Shown here piece by piece: positions 54,437 through 63,236 of a DNA stretch of 64,000 nucleotides (its first letter is position 1; each line of letters opens with the position of its first letter). Under the pieces are notes generated by a model. That model ran no database searches. It worked only from the letters and a program-made list of their open reading frames with translations, and was not told the DNA's origin. Location: the NCBI RefSeq assembly GCF_037040815.1, contig NZ_CP146232.1, positions 4,930,001-4,994,000 of the forward strand. Reading direction: 5' to 3'. This DNA comes from Pararoseomonas sp. SCSIO 73927. Its GTDB lineage: Bacteria > Pseudomonadota > Alphaproteobacteria > Acetobacterales > Acetobacteraceae. A program made the translations under genes and the position numbers.

Positions 54437-54918
54437 GAGGGCTCCTGCCGCACCCCCTGCTCTCGGCGGGGCTCTTCGTCATGTGGATGCTGATGCAGCG
54501 GACGGTCATGCCCGGCCCGGCGCTGGTCGGCGCCGCGGTGGCCCTGCTGGGCGGCTGGGCGCTGGCCGTGCTGCAGCCCGGGCGGACCCGGCTGGGCCGG
54601 CCGGGCGCGGCCCTGCGCCTGCTGGGGAACGTCGCGGCCGATGTGATCCGCTCCAACCTTGGCGTGGCGCAGGTCATCCTGCTCCGGCGGAAGGACCGGC
54701 GCGCCGGCTTCATCCGCATCCGCCTGGCGCTGCGCGACCCGCAGGCCCTCGCCATCCTCGCCGTGATCCTCACCGCGACCCCCGGCACGGCCTGGGTGGA
54801 GTACGAGGAGGAGGAGGGCTGGCTGCTGCTGCACGTCCTGGACCTCATCGACGAGGAGGCCTGGGTCCGGATCGTCAAGGATCGCTACGAGGCGCCGCTG
54901 ATGGAGATGTTCCAATGA
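54433..54918 (+). CDS. mrpE: Mrp antiporter subunit E
   Basis: Small membrane subunit, 161 aa, with two N-terminal helices (LLSAGLFVMWMLMQRTVMPG and ALVGAAVALLGGWALAVL), then the conserved NVAADVIRSNLGVAQVIL and a cytoplasmic part with TATPGTAWVEYEEEEGWLLL and LDLIDEEAWVRIVKDRYE. ATGA overlap with subunit D and with subunit F. Confidence 0.93.
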   Translation: MRGLLPHPLLSAGLFVMWMLMQRTVMPGPALVGAAVALLGGWALAVLQPGRTRLGRPGAALRLLGNVAADVIRSNLGVAQVILLRRKDRRAGFIRIRLALRDPQALAILAVILTATPGTAWVEYEEEEGWLLLHVLDLIDEEAWVRIVKDRYEAPLMEMFQ

Positions 54919-55196
54919 GCCAGGCCGTGCTGCACCTCTCGCTTCTCGCCGCGCAGATCATGCTGGGCGTGGCCTTCATCCTCTGCGCGTGGCGCGTGGC
55001 GCGCGGGCCGCGGGCGCAGGACCGCGTGGTCGGGCTGGATGCCCTGTACGTCAACGGCATGCTGCTGCTGCTGACCTTCGGCATCCGCTCCGGCACCGAC
55101 CTCTACTTCGAGGTCGCCCTCGTCGTCGCGCTGCTGGGCTTCGTCAGCACGGCCGCCCTGGCCAAGTTCCTGATGCGCGGCGAGGTGATCGAGTGA
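54915..55196 (+). CDS. mrpF: Mrp antiporter subunit F
   Basis: 93-aa membrane subunit with three helices; RVARGPRAQDRVVGLDALYV carries the conserved Asp region, followed by NGMLLLLTFGIRSGTDLYFE and ALLGFVSTAALAKFLMRGE. Start ATG overlaps subunit E, stop overlaps the GTG of subunit G. Confidence 0.93.
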   Translation: MSQAVLHLSLLAAQIMLGVAFILCAWRVARGPRAQDRVVGLDALYVNGMLLLLTFGIRSGTDLYFEVALVVALLGFVSTAALAKFLMRGEVIE

Positions 55197-55558
55197 GCCA
55201 CGCCTCCGACCTGCCGATCTGGATCGCCGTCCCGGTCGCGCTGCTCCTCCTCCTGGGATCCGGCCTGTCCCTGGCCGGCGCCTTCGGCCTGGTGAGTCTG
55301 AAGACCTTCTACGAGCGCCTGCACGCGCCGACCATCGGCACCTCCTGCGGGATGGGCTGCGTGCTGCTGGGCTCCATGATCTTCTTCTCGGCCCTGCAGA
55401 GCCGGCTGGTGATCCACGAGGTGCTGATCGCTCTTCTCGTCGTCGTCACCACGCCCGTCACGCTGATGCTGCTCGGCCGCGCCGCGCTCCACCGGGACAG
55501 GCTTGAGGGCCGTGCGGAGGTCCCGCCCACCGCCCGCCCGGAGGATGTGGGGCGCTAG
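55193..55558 (+). CDS. mrpG: Mrp antiporter subunit G
   Basis: 121-aa membrane subunit, last of the operon. Three helices with GSGLSLAGAFGLVSLKTFYE, RLHAPTIGTSCGMGCVLLGS and LLVVVTTPVTLMLLGRAALH, all family signatures. GTG start in a GTGA overlap with subunit F. The stop overlaps the convergent IclR-regulator stop by a few bases, so there is no room for a spaced terminator. Confidence 0.93.
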   Translation: MSHASDLPIWIAVPVALLLLLGSGLSLAGAFGLVSLKTFYERLHAPTIGTSCGMGCVLLGSMIFFSALQSRLVIHEVLIALLVVVTTPVTLMLLGRAALHRDRLEGRAEVPPTARPEDVGR

Positions 55559-56325
55559 GCAGGGGTGCGGGACAGGGCGCCGGGGAGCAGCGTTCCGCCC
55601 ATGCTCCGCGTCAGCTCCGCCGCGACGCGGAGGAGGACCGGCGCTGCCGCATCCGCCGCCTCGCGCGTGAAGCGCGTGATCGGCCCCGTGAGGCACAGCG
55701 CGCCGGCGAAGTTGGGGCCCGGCCCGAAGACGGGCGCCGCCATGCTGGAGGAATGCGGATCGTTGGCGGCCGCCGTGTAGAACGGGATCGCCGTCCCCGC
55801 GGCCTCGGGCGGAAGCGGCACGGCGCCGAACAGGCGAAGGACCTGGGCGATGGACGACCCGTCCATGGGCAGGCGGTCGCCCTGCCGTACGTGCAGGCGG
55901 AGCGGGTGCGGGGAGTCCGCGCGAAAGAGGCAGAGGCGGCTCTGCCGGTCGCGCACGTAGAAGGCCGCGCTCTCGCCTGTCTCGGAAACCAGGGCCTCCA
56001 GCGACGGCATCACATGCGCCTCCACCCGGAAGCTCTGCTGGTAGAGGGAGCCCAGGCGGAACAGCTCCGCCCCCAGCCGGTAGGAGCCATCCGGCAGGCC
56101 GACGATGTAGCCGTGCTCCTCCAGCGTCAGCGCGAGACGCATGATGGTGCTCTTCACCAGCCCCGTGCGCTCGGCCAGCTCGGCCAGGGACACGGCATCG
56201 TCGCCCTTGCGGAAGGCCGAGAGCACCGTCAGGGCCCGCCCGGCCGATGCCACGCCCTCCAGTGATGGCTTGGCGCGGGAGGAACCGGTCATCCCCGCAC
56301 CGACAGCCTGCCGATCCTGCCTCAT
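55555..56325 (-). CDS. IclR-family transcriptional regulator
   Basis: DNA-binding regulator, 256 aa. The N-terminal winged helix covers ALTVLSAFRKGDDAVSLAEL and AERTGLVKSTIMRLALTLEE; the C-terminal effector domain (about 95-250) begins FRLGSLYQQSFRVEAHVMPS and includes FYVRDRQSRLCLFRADSPHP and the ligand-pocket stretch FAGALCLTGPITRF. IclR proteins usually control catabolism of small organic acids. ATG at 56325 used; ATG at 56292 is an alternative. The stop codon of the lactonase gene lies 17 bp upstream, so they are in one minus-strand unit. It likely controls the lactonase-Bug and divergent RraA-dehydrogenase genes. Confidence 0.9.
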   Translation of the reverse strand: MRQDRQAVGAGMTGSSRAKPSLEGVASAGRALTVLSAFRKGDDAVSLAELAERTGLVKSTIMRLALTLEEHGYIVGLPDGSYRLGAELFRLGSLYQQSFRVEAHVMPSLEALVSETGESAAFYVRDRQSRLCLFRADSPHPLRLHVRQGDRLPMDGSSIAQVLRLFGAVPLPPEAAGTAIPFYTAAANDPHSSSMAAPVFGPGPNFAGALCLTGPITRFTREAADAAAPVLLRVAAELTRSMGGTLLPGALSRTPA

Positions 56326-56341
56326 GGAGCAGTCCACCCCT

Positions 56342-57259
56342 TCAGGCGTGAGAGTACAGGGCCATTCCCGGGGCCGGAAGGGTCGCGCGCAGGATGCTGC
56401 CCGTCTCGGACTCCGTGATGAAGAGCTCGGCCGTGCCGGGCCGGAAGGCAAGGTTCGTGGTGGACCAGCCGGCGCAGGAGGCGATGCGCGCCAGCGGCTC
56501 GGCCCGGGGCGAGAGGCGCCAGGCGGTGCCGAAGCCGGCATGGGCGACCAGCAGGCAGCCCTCCTCATCCAGCGCCATCCCGTCCGGCCCGCTCGGGCCG
56601 CCATGGAGGTGGCAGAAGATGCTCGCCTTCGTCACGCTGCCATCCGCGTGCAGCGGCAGGCGCCAGATCTGGTTGGCCCGCGTCACCGCCACTAATAGGA
56701 AGGAGGCGTCCGGCGCCACCACGATTCCGTTGGGGCTGGGGATCGTGTCGATCAGGATGTCGAGCCGTCCATCGGTGCCCAGGCGGTACACCCGCCCGGT
56801 CGGGTCCTGCAGCCCGGTCTGGCCCTGATCGGTGAAGTACATCTCGCCCGAGGGCCCGAAAACGAGGTCGTTGACGCCCTTGAAGCTCTCCGAGCGCGCC
56901 GTCTCGAGGAAGGGCGTGACGCTGCCGCTCTGCGGGTCCAGCAGCATGATCCCGCGCTTGTAGTCCGTGATGAAGATGCGCCCGTCCCGGTGGATCTTCA
57001 GCCCGTTCGGCCAGCCGTCATACTCGGCCACCTGCTCCCACTCCCCCTCGGGCGAGACGCGGAAGACGCGGCCGAAGGGGATGTCGGTGACGTAGAGCCG
57101 CCCCTGCCGGTCGAAGGAAGGCCCCTCGAGGAAGCTGTCCACGGGCTTGCCGGCGCGGTTGGCGTCGCTCCAGGCAGTCCGTCGCGCGTTGCGGAAGCGG
57201 TCGGGCAGGCGCGTGAAGACCTCGGTTTCGATGCGCGGCGGCGGGGCGAAGAAGCTCAT
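56342..57259 (-). CDS. SMP-30/gluconolactonase-family protein
   Basis: Six-bladed beta-propeller lactonase, 305 aa, metal-dependent. Landmarks: FLEGPSFDRQGRLYVTDIPF (blade 1 with the metal-binding Glu), NGLKIHRDGRIFITDYKRGI, GVNDLVFGPSGEMYFTDQGQ, SPNGIVVAPDASFLLVAVT with the Asn, and GPDGMALDEEGCLLVAHAGF with the metal Asp. Family members open sugar lactones such as glucono- or galactonolactone. ATG start giving MSFFAPPPRIE. It lies between the Bug receptor (11 bp upstream) and iclR. Confidence 0.9.
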   Translation of the reverse strand: MSFFAPPPRIETEVFTRLPDRFRNARRTAWSDANRAGKPVDSFLEGPSFDRQGRLYVTDIPFGRVFRVSPEGEWEQVAEYDGWPNGLKIHRDGRIFITDYKRGIMLLDPQSGSVTPFLETARSESFKGVNDLVFGPSGEMYFTDQGQTGLQDPTGRVYRLGTDGRLDILIDTIPSPNGIVVAPDASFLLVAVTRANQIWRLPLHADGSVTKASIFCHLHGGPSGPDGMALDEEGCLLVAHAGFGTAWRLSPRAEPLARIASCAGWSTTNLAFRPGTAELFITESETGSILRATLPAPGMALYSHA

Positions 57260-57269
57260 CCCCGCACCC

Positions 57270-58268
57270 CTACTGCCGCTCAATGCCGCCGGAGGCCGCG
57301 ACCTCGCGCCAGCGCGCGGCCTCCTCGGCCAGCAGTTGCGAGAAGGCGCCCGGGGTGATGCCGCCCGGCTCGGAGCCGAGCTCGGCGATGAACGTCCTCA
57401 TGTCCTGCGCCTCCAGCGCGCGGGCCATCTCCCCGTGCAGCCGCTCCACGATCGCGGCCGGCGTGCCCTTCGGGGCGGCGAGGCCCGACCAGTTGATCAC
57501 GCTGTAGCCCGGCAGCCCGGCCTCGCGAAAGGTCGGCACGTCGGGAAGGGCGGCCGCGCGGTGATCCCCGCTGATGGCCAGCGGACGAAGCTGCCCGCCG
57601 CGGATGTTCCCCAGCGCCGAGCCGGGCGAGATCATCACGAGATCCACGTTGCCCGAGAGCACGCCGATCACCGCCTCTCCGGCACCGCGATAGGGCACGT
57701 GGTAGAGGCTCACCCCCGCCGCGCGCTGAAAGGCGAGGGTCGCGAAATGCGGGGCGCTGCCCGTGCTGCCCGTGCCGTAGGTCAGCTTCTCCGGGTCCTT
57801 CTTCGCCGCGGCGACGAGGGAGGCGAGGTCGCGGTAGGGCGACCTCTCCCCGACCGCGAGAAGGATCGGCGAGAAGGCGGTGACGCTGATCGGCTGGAAG
57901 GCCGTCGCCTGGTCGAAGGGCAGCCGGCTGAACAGGTAGGGCAGCATGGCGTAGGTGTTGTCCATCGCCAGCAGGGTGTAGCCGTCCGGCACCGCCCGCG
58001 CCGCCTCGCCCGCGCCGATCGTGCCGGTGGCGCCGGACTTGTTCTCCACCACGAAGCTCTGCCCCATCGCGTCCGTCAGCTTCTGGGCGATCCGGCGCGC
58101 CAGCGTGTCCACGGCCCCGCCTGGCGCCCAGGGCACGATCACCCGGACCGGGCGGGACGGATATTCCCCTTGTGCGAGGGCGGGGCGGGCCAGCCCGGCG
58201 AAGGGCGCGGCAAGCCCGGCCCCAAGAAGGGTGCGCCGGGCGATGGACTGGGTCTGATAGCAGGACAC
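57270..58268 (-). CDS. Bug-type tripartite tricarboxylate receptor
   Basis: Periplasmic binding protein, 332 aa. Start is GTG with GAGGAAG seven bases upstream, giving MSCYQTQSIARRTLLGAGLA, a twin-Arg-type signal ending ARPALAQ. The mature protein shows RVIVPWAPGGAVDTLARR, VVENKSGATGTIG, VPYRGAGEAVIG and the ALPDVPTFREAGLPGY region. First gene of the lactonase-IclR unit, divergent from the RraA-like gene with 127 bp between. The ligand is probably a sugar acid or hydroxy acid (inference from neighbours). Confidence 0.9.
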   Translation of the reverse strand: MSCYQTQSIARRTLLGAGLAAPFAGLARPALAQGEYPSRPVRVIVPWAPGGAVDTLARRIAQKLTDAMGQSFVVENKSGATGTIGAGEAARAVPDGYTLLAMDNTYAMLPYLFSRLPFDQATAFQPISVTAFSPILLAVGERSPYRDLASLVAAAKKDPEKLTYGTGSTGSAPHFATLAFQRAAGVSLYHVPYRGAGEAVIGVLSGNVDLVMISPGSALGNIRGGQLRPLAISGDHRAAALPDVPTFREAGLPGYSVINWSGLAAPKGTPAAIVERLHGEMARALEAQDMRTFIAELGSEPGGITPGAFSQLLAEEAARWREVAASGGIERQ

Positions 58269-58332
58269 TTGCGCTTCCTCTTCCCGTTCGGCTATTTCGA
58301 AACGCCGTTGCATTTTCCGCTGGCCGTTCTGG

Positions 58333-58351
58333 CACCGGGGAAGAACCGGTG
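58333..58351. promoter_or_regulatory. Inverted repeat between divergent Bug and RraA genes
   Basis: CACCGG-N7-CCGGTG lies in the 127-bp divergent promoter region and abuts TTGACA on the minus strand (58355-58350), a consensus -35 for the Bug-lactonase-iclR unit. It is a candidate IclR operator. No good -10 was recognised. Confidence 0.4.
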
Positions 58352-58395
58352 TCAACAATCCGGCGCGGAACGGCGCCGCATCCGGGAGGACGGCC

Positions 58396-59076
58396 GTGGC
58401 GATCGGCTTCCGCATCCATCGGCGCACCCGACAGGTCGACGCCGCCCTCGTTGCGCGCTTCCGCGACCTGCCCGTCGCCAATGTCAGCGACGTGATGGCG
58501 CGGATGAGCGCTGGCGGCGCGCGGCTGCGGCCGATGCACGCCCCCGGCAGCGTCCTTGCCGGCCCCGCCCTGACGGTGCGCACGCGCCCCGGCGACAACC
58601 TGATGATCCACAAGGCGATCGCGCTGGCGGCGCCTGGCGACGTCATCGTGGTGGATGCGGGCGGCGACCTGACCAACGCCCTCATCGGTGAGCTGATGCT
58701 GGCGCAGATGGTCAGGAAGGGCCTCGCCGGGATCGTGATCAACGGCGCCATCCGGGACAGCGCGGCGATCCGCGCGCAGGGCTTCCCGGTCTTCGCCGCC
58801 GGCGTCACGCATCGCGGCCCCTACAAGGACGGCCCGGGCGAGATCAACGCGCCCGTCGCGCTCGATGGCATGGTGATCGCGCCGGGCGACCTCGTCCTCG
58901 GCGATGATGACGGCCTGCTCTGCGTGGCGATCGACGAGGCGGAGGCGGTCCACGCCGCCGCATCCGCGAAGCAGGCCGCGGAGGAGAGGCAGATGCCCAA
59001 CATCCTGGCCGGCACCCACGACGCGTCCTGGGTGGACGCCTCCCTCCGCAAGCTGGGCTGCGACGGGCTCGAGTAG
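58396..59076 (+). CDS. RraA-family protein (second copy, aldolase-like)
   Basis: A 226-aa member of the RraA/HMG-aldolase superfamily, distinct from the one at 23.5 kb. It includes FRDLPVANVSDVMARMSAGG, GPALTVRTRPGDNLMIHKAI, APGDVIVVDAGGDLTNALIG, and GLAGIVINGAIRDSAAI with the Arg-Asp pair. GTG start with GGGAGG upstream. Its place beside two hydroxyacid dehydrogenases and a lactonase favours a catabolic aldolase or decarboxylase over RNase E inhibition. First gene of the plus-strand catabolic unit. Confidence 0.88.
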   Translation: MAIGFRIHRRTRQVDAALVARFRDLPVANVSDVMARMSAGGARLRPMHAPGSVLAGPALTVRTRPGDNLMIHKAIALAAPGDVIVVDAGGDLTNALIGELMLAQMVRKGLAGIVINGAIRDSAAIRAQGFPVFAAGVTHRGPYKDGPGEINAPVALDGMVIAPGDLVLGDDDGLLCVAIDEAEAVHAAASAKQAAEERQMPNILAGTHDASWVDASLRKLGCDGLE

Positions 59077-59109
59077 AGCGCCCTCCCCTCCTCACCCCAA
59101 GGCCGATCC

Positions 59110-60126
59110 ATGACCGATTCCGACACGCGCCCCAACGTCCTCGTCTCCGCCGCCTGGCTTGCGGCGGAGGCCGTCACGATGCTGGAGGAGGCGGGCTACG
59201 CCGTCCGTTGCACCAGCGGCTACCCGGGCGAGGACGAGCTGCTCGGCGCCATCCGGGAGTACCGGCCGGTGGCGATCCTGCACCGCCAGGGCATCATCAA
59301 CGGCGCGGTGATGGACGCCGCGGCGCCGGACCTGCGCCTTGTCGCCCGCCACGGCGCGGGGATCGACGGGATCGACATCCCTGCCGCCCGCGCCCGCGGC
59401 CTGACCGTGACGCGCGCGGCGGGCGCGAACTCCCGCTCGGTCGCGGAGCACGCGATGGCGCTGATGCTGACAGTGCTGAAGGACCTGCCCTCCGTCACCG
59501 CCGGCATGCGCGAGGGGCTCTGGGAGAAGACCTCGCGCATGACCCGCGACATGGACGGCATGACGCTCGGCCTCGTCGGCTACGGCGCGATCGGCTCCAA
59601 GGTGGCGCGCATGGCGTCCGCCTTCGGTATGCGCGTGCTCGCCTACGATCCCTACCTTCCCGGGAACGGCCTGCCCGGGCCGGGCGAGCGCGTGGGGAGC
59701 CTGGATGAACTCCTTCCCCGCTCCGAAGTGCTCTCCCTTCACTGCCCGCTGGAGCCGGAGACGCGCGGTCTGATCGGGGCGCGGGAGTTGGCGCTGCTGC
59801 CCAGGGGCGCCGTCCTTGTCCACACCGCGCGCGGCGGCATCGTGGACCAGGACGCGCTGCTGGCGGCGCTCGATTCCGGCGGGCTGAGCTGGGCGGGGGT
59901 GGACGTCTTCGCGAAGGAGCCGCTGGAGGCCGACAGCCCCTTCCGCACCCACCCGCGCGTGGTGCCGACCCCTCACCTGGCCGCCAACACGCCCCGCGGC
60001 GCGACCGGCATGGCCTGCGGCGCGGCGGAGAGCATCATCGCCGTGCTGGCCGGGCGCCTGCCCGCGCTGGAAGGGGCGGTGGTCGTGCCGGGCGGGCTTC
60101 CCGCCGATCCCGTCCAGGCGGTCTGA
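59110..60126 (+). CDS. NAD-dependent 2-hydroxyacid dehydrogenase
   Basis: D-3-phosphoglycerate dehydrogenase-like reductase, 338 aa. Substrate domain with RLVARHGAGIDGIDIPAARA, cofactor loop LGLVGYGAIGSKVARMASAF, catalytic Arg in HTARGGIVDQDALL, Glu in FAKEPLE and His in PTPHLAANTPRG. Lacks the C-terminal ACT domain of SerA, so a catabolic role is likely. ATG with AAGG upstream, 34 bp after the RraA-like gene and 20 bp before the FAD/Fe-S dehydrogenase. Confidence 0.9.
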   Translation: MTDSDTRPNVLVSAAWLAAEAVTMLEEAGYAVRCTSGYPGEDELLGAIREYRPVAILHRQGIINGAVMDAAAPDLRLVARHGAGIDGIDIPAARARGLTVTRAAGANSRSVAEHAMALMLTVLKDLPSVTAGMREGLWEKTSRMTRDMDGMTLGLVGYGAIGSKVARMASAFGMRVLAYDPYLPGNGLPGPGERVGSLDELLPRSEVLSLHCPLEPETRGLIGARELALLPRGAVLVHTARGGIVDQDALLAALDSGGLSWAGVDVFAKEPLEADSPFRTHPRVVPTPHLAANTPRGATGMACGAAESIIAVLAGRLPALEGAVVVPGGLPADPVQAV

Positions 60127-60145
60127 GGGGCGAAGGGAGACGGTC

Positions 60146-63100
60146 ATGATCCCGCGCATCCCCGAGGCGCCTCCGCCGGAGGCGCTCACCCGCGCCTTCC
60201 TGGCCGCGCTGCGGGCGGCCGGGTTCATGGGCGAGATGTCGTCCGGCGACGCGGACCGGATGGTCTTCGCCACCGACAACTCCATCTACCGCGTGCCGCC
60301 CCAGGCCGTGCTCTTCCCGCGCGACACGGCGGACGTTTCCCGGGCCATGCGCCTCCTGGCGGAGGAGCGGTTCCGCGGGGTGGTGCTGGCCCCGCGAGGC
60401 GGCGGCACGGGCACGAACGGCCAGTCGCTGACGTCGGGCATCGTGCTCGACCTGTCCCGCCACATGAACCGCATCCTGGAGATCGACCCGGCGGGGCGGC
60501 GCGTGCGCGTGCAGGCGGGCGTGGTGAAGGACCAGCTCAACGCCGCGCTGGCGCCGCATGGCCTGTTCTTCGCGCCGGAGCTCTCCACCTCGAACCGCGC
60601 GACGATTGGCGGGATGATCTCGACCGACGCCTCCGGCCAGGGCTCCTGCCTCTACGGCAAGACGCGGGACCACGTGCTGGGCCTCACCACCGTCCTGACC
60701 GACGGGACGGCCTGGGAATCCGCCCCGCTTGAGGAGGAGGCGCTCCGCGCCATCCAGCGCCGGACGGACCGGGTGGGCGCCGTGCACCGGGCGGTGGACA
60801 CCGTCAGGCGCGAGCACGCGGGGGAGATCGAGGCGGGCTTCCCGAAGCTGAATCGCTGCCTCACCGGCTACGACCTCGCCCACATCCGGGACTCCGCCGG
60901 CCGCTTCGACCTGAACAGCGTGATCTGCGGCGCCGAGGGGACGCTCGGCGTGGTGACGGAGGCCACGCTCAACATCCTGCCGATCCCGAAGCACGTCGCG
61001 CTGGTGAACCTGCGCTACGCGGGTTTCGACGCGGCGCTGCGCGACGCGGGCGCGCTGATGGCCTTCGGCGCGGCCTCTGTCGAGACCGTGGACAGCAAGG
61101 TCCTGGCCCTGGCGCAGCGGGACATCGTCTGGGAGAGCGTGCGCGCCTTCTTCCCCGAGGAGGCCGGGCGCCCGGTCCGGGGCGTGCTGCTGGTGGAGTT
61201 CGTGGGCGACGCGCCGGCCGCCGTCGAGGCCTCGCTCGGGCGCCTGACCGCGATGCTGGACGCGGAGGGCTTCGCCGGGCCTCGCCTGGGCTACACGGTG
61301 GCCCGCGGCGAGGCGGCGGTTGGCGCCGTCTGGGACATGCGCAAGCGCGCGGTCGGCCTGCTCGGCAACATGGCGGGCGAGCGGCGCCCCATCGCCTTCG
61401 TCGAGGACACCGCCGTCCCGCCAGAGCGCCTGGCCGACTACATCGCCGAGTTCCGCGCGCTGCTGGACGGCGCCGGGCTGGACTACGGCATGTTCGGGCA
61501 CGCCGATGCGGGCGTGCTGCACGTCCGCCCCGCCATCGACATGAAGGACCCCGCGCAGGAGCGGCTGATCCGCGAGGTCTCCGACGCCGTCGCGGCCCTC
61601 ACGCAGCGCTATGGCGGCCTGCTCTGGGGCGAGCACGGCAAGGGCGTGCGCTCCGAGTATTCCCCGCGCTTCTTCGGCCCGCTCTACCCGCTGCTGCAGG
61701 CGGTGAAGGGCGCCTTCGACCCTCATAACCAGCTCAACCCCGGCAAGATCGCGACACCGCCCGAGGGCGGGGGCCTGATGCGGGTGGACGGCGTGCCGAC
61801 CCGCGGCGCGGCGGATCGCACGATCCCCGAGGCGGTGCGCGCCCCCTACGACACCGCGATGCACTGCAACGGCAACGGCGTCTGCTTCGACTGGGACACA
61901 GACACGGCGATGTGCCCCTCCTGGAAGGGCACGCGGGAACGGCGGCACTCCCCCAAGGGCCGGGCGATGCTGGTGCGGGAATGGCTTCGGCGGCTGAGCG
62001 AGGCCGGGGTGGATCCGGTGGAGGAGGCCCGCGCCCTGCGCGCCGCCCCGCCCCTGCGCGGTTTCCTCGCCCGCCTGCGGAACACGCTGGTCCGGCGCGG
62101 TGAGGCCGACTTCTCCCACGCCGTGAAGGAGGCGATGGATGGCTGCCTCGCCTGTAAGTCCTGCACCGGCGGGTGCCCGATCAAGGTGGACGTGCCGGGG
62201 TTCCGGGCGAGGTTCCTCGAGCTCTACCACGGCCGCTACCTGCGCCCCCTGCGCCACCACCTCGTCGCCGAGGTGGAGCGCGCCCTGCCCCGCGCGGCGC
62301 GGTTCCCCCGCCTCTACAACGCCGCGGTCGGCAGCGCCCCGGGCCGCGCCGTGCTGCGTGCCCTCGGCCTCGTGGACAGCCCGCCCATCTCCGGCATCGA
62401 CCTCCCGGCGGAGCTCGCCGCCCGCGGCGTCGCGCTTGCCGCACCAGGATCGCTTCGGGACCTGCCGGCCGCCGAGCGCGACCGCTCCGTGGTCCTCGTC
62501 CAGGACGCCTTCACGAGCTTCAACGAGACCCGGCTGCTGCTCGATGTGCTGGACCTGATGCTGGCGCTCGGCGCCCGGCCCTGGGTCGCGCCTTTCCGGC
62601 CGAACGGGAAGCCTCTCCATGTCCACGGCTTCCTCGGCGCCTTCGGCCGGGCGGCGGAGGCAAACGCGGCGATGCTGGAGGAGCTGGCGGGCACGGGGGT
62701 TCCGCTCGTCGGGATCGACCCGTCGATGACGCTGACCTACCGGGCGGAGTACCGGGACGCCGGTGTGGAGGCCCCTGCCGTCCTGCTGCTGCAGGAGTGG
62801 CTGGCGCAGCGGGAGGGCGATGCGCCACGGGCGGCGCCGGGGACCTTCCGCCTGCTCCTGCACTGCACGGAGCGCACCAACGCCGCGTCCTCGCCGCGCG
62901 AGTGGCGGGCCGCCTTCGCCAGGCACGGTCTGTCGCTCGAGGTCGTCGCGGCGGGATGCTGCGGGATGGCCGGCACCTACGGCCACGAGGCCGAGCACCG
63001 CGCCATGTCGGAGCACCTCTACGGCCTGAGCTGGAAGCGGCACGTCGCGGCGGGCGAGGACCTCCTGGCGACCGGCTATTCCTGCCGGTCCCAAGTCAAG

Positions 63101-63202
63101 CGACTGGATGGCGTCGCGCTCCGCCATCCCGCCCAAGCCCTGCTCGCTGCCATCCGGGAGGCGCGAGGCAGCGGATCGGTGCTGCCGGCAAGGGCGGCCT
63201 GA
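60146..63202 (+). CDS. YdiJ-type FAD and Fe-S hydroxyacid dehydrogenase
   Basis: A 1018-aa fusion of a GlcD-like flavoprotein and a GlcF-like iron-sulfur protein. FAD-binding part: APRGGGTGTNGQSLTSGIVL and NRATIGGMISTDASGQGS; FAD-oxidase C-terminal part with DYGMFGHADAGVLHVRP and LLWGEHGKGVRSEYSP; Fe-S part with CNGNGVCFDWD, CLACKSCTGGCP and a CCG-type AAGCCGMAGTYGHE near the C-terminus. The length equals that of E. coli YdiJ, reported to oxidise D-2-hydroxyglutarate. Electrons probably go to the quinone pool. The substrate in this cluster is unproven; glycolate, lactate or 2-hydroxyglutarate are candidates. Confidence 0.92.
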   Translation: MIPRIPEAPPPEALTRAFLAALRAAGFMGEMSSGDADRMVFATDNSIYRVPPQAVLFPRDTADVSRAMRLLAEERFRGVVLAPRGGGTGTNGQSLTSGIVLDLSRHMNRILEIDPAGRRVRVQAGVVKDQLNAALAPHGLFFAPELSTSNRATIGGMISTDASGQGSCLYGKTRDHVLGLTTVLTDGTAWESAPLEEEALRAIQRRTDRVGAVHRAVDTVRREHAGEIEAGFPKLNRCLTGYDLAHIRDSAGRFDLNSVICGAEGTLGVVTEATLNILPIPKHVALVNLRYAGFDAALRDAGALMAFGAASVETVDSKVLALAQRDIVWESVRAFFPEEAGRPVRGVLLVEFVGDAPAAVEASLGRLTAMLDAEGFAGPRLGYTVARGEAAVGAVWDMRKRAVGLLGNMAGERRPIAFVEDTAVPPERLADYIAEFRALLDGAGLDYGMFGHADAGVLHVRPAIDMKDPAQERLIREVSDAVAALTQRYGGLLWGEHGKGVRSEYSPRFFGPLYPLLQAVKGAFDPHNQLNPGKIATPPEGGGLMRVDGVPTRGAADRTIPEAVRAPYDTAMHCNGNGVCFDWDTDTAMCPSWKGTRERRHSPKGRAMLVREWLRRLSEAGVDPVEEARALRAAPPLRGFLARLRNTLVRRGEADFSHAVKEAMDGCLACKSCTGGCPIKVDVPGFRARFLELYHGRYLRPLRHHLVAEVERALPRAARFPRLYNAAVGSAPGRAVLRALGLVDSPPISGIDLPAELAARGVALAAPGSLRDLPAAERDRSVVLVQDAFTSFNETRLLLDVLDLMLALGARPWVAPFRPNGKPLHVHGFLGAFGRAAEANAAMLEELAGTGVPLVGIDPSMTLTYRAEYRDAGVEAPAVLLLQEWLAQREGDAPRAAPGTFRLLLHCTERTNAASSPREWRAAFARHGLSLEVVAAGCCGMAGTYGHEAEHRAMSEHLYGLSWKRHVAAGEDLLATGYSCRSQVKRLDGVALRHPAQALLAAIREARGSGSVLPARAA

Positions 63203-63236
63203 GCGGCAGAGCGTCAACAAGGAAGAGGAATCAACC

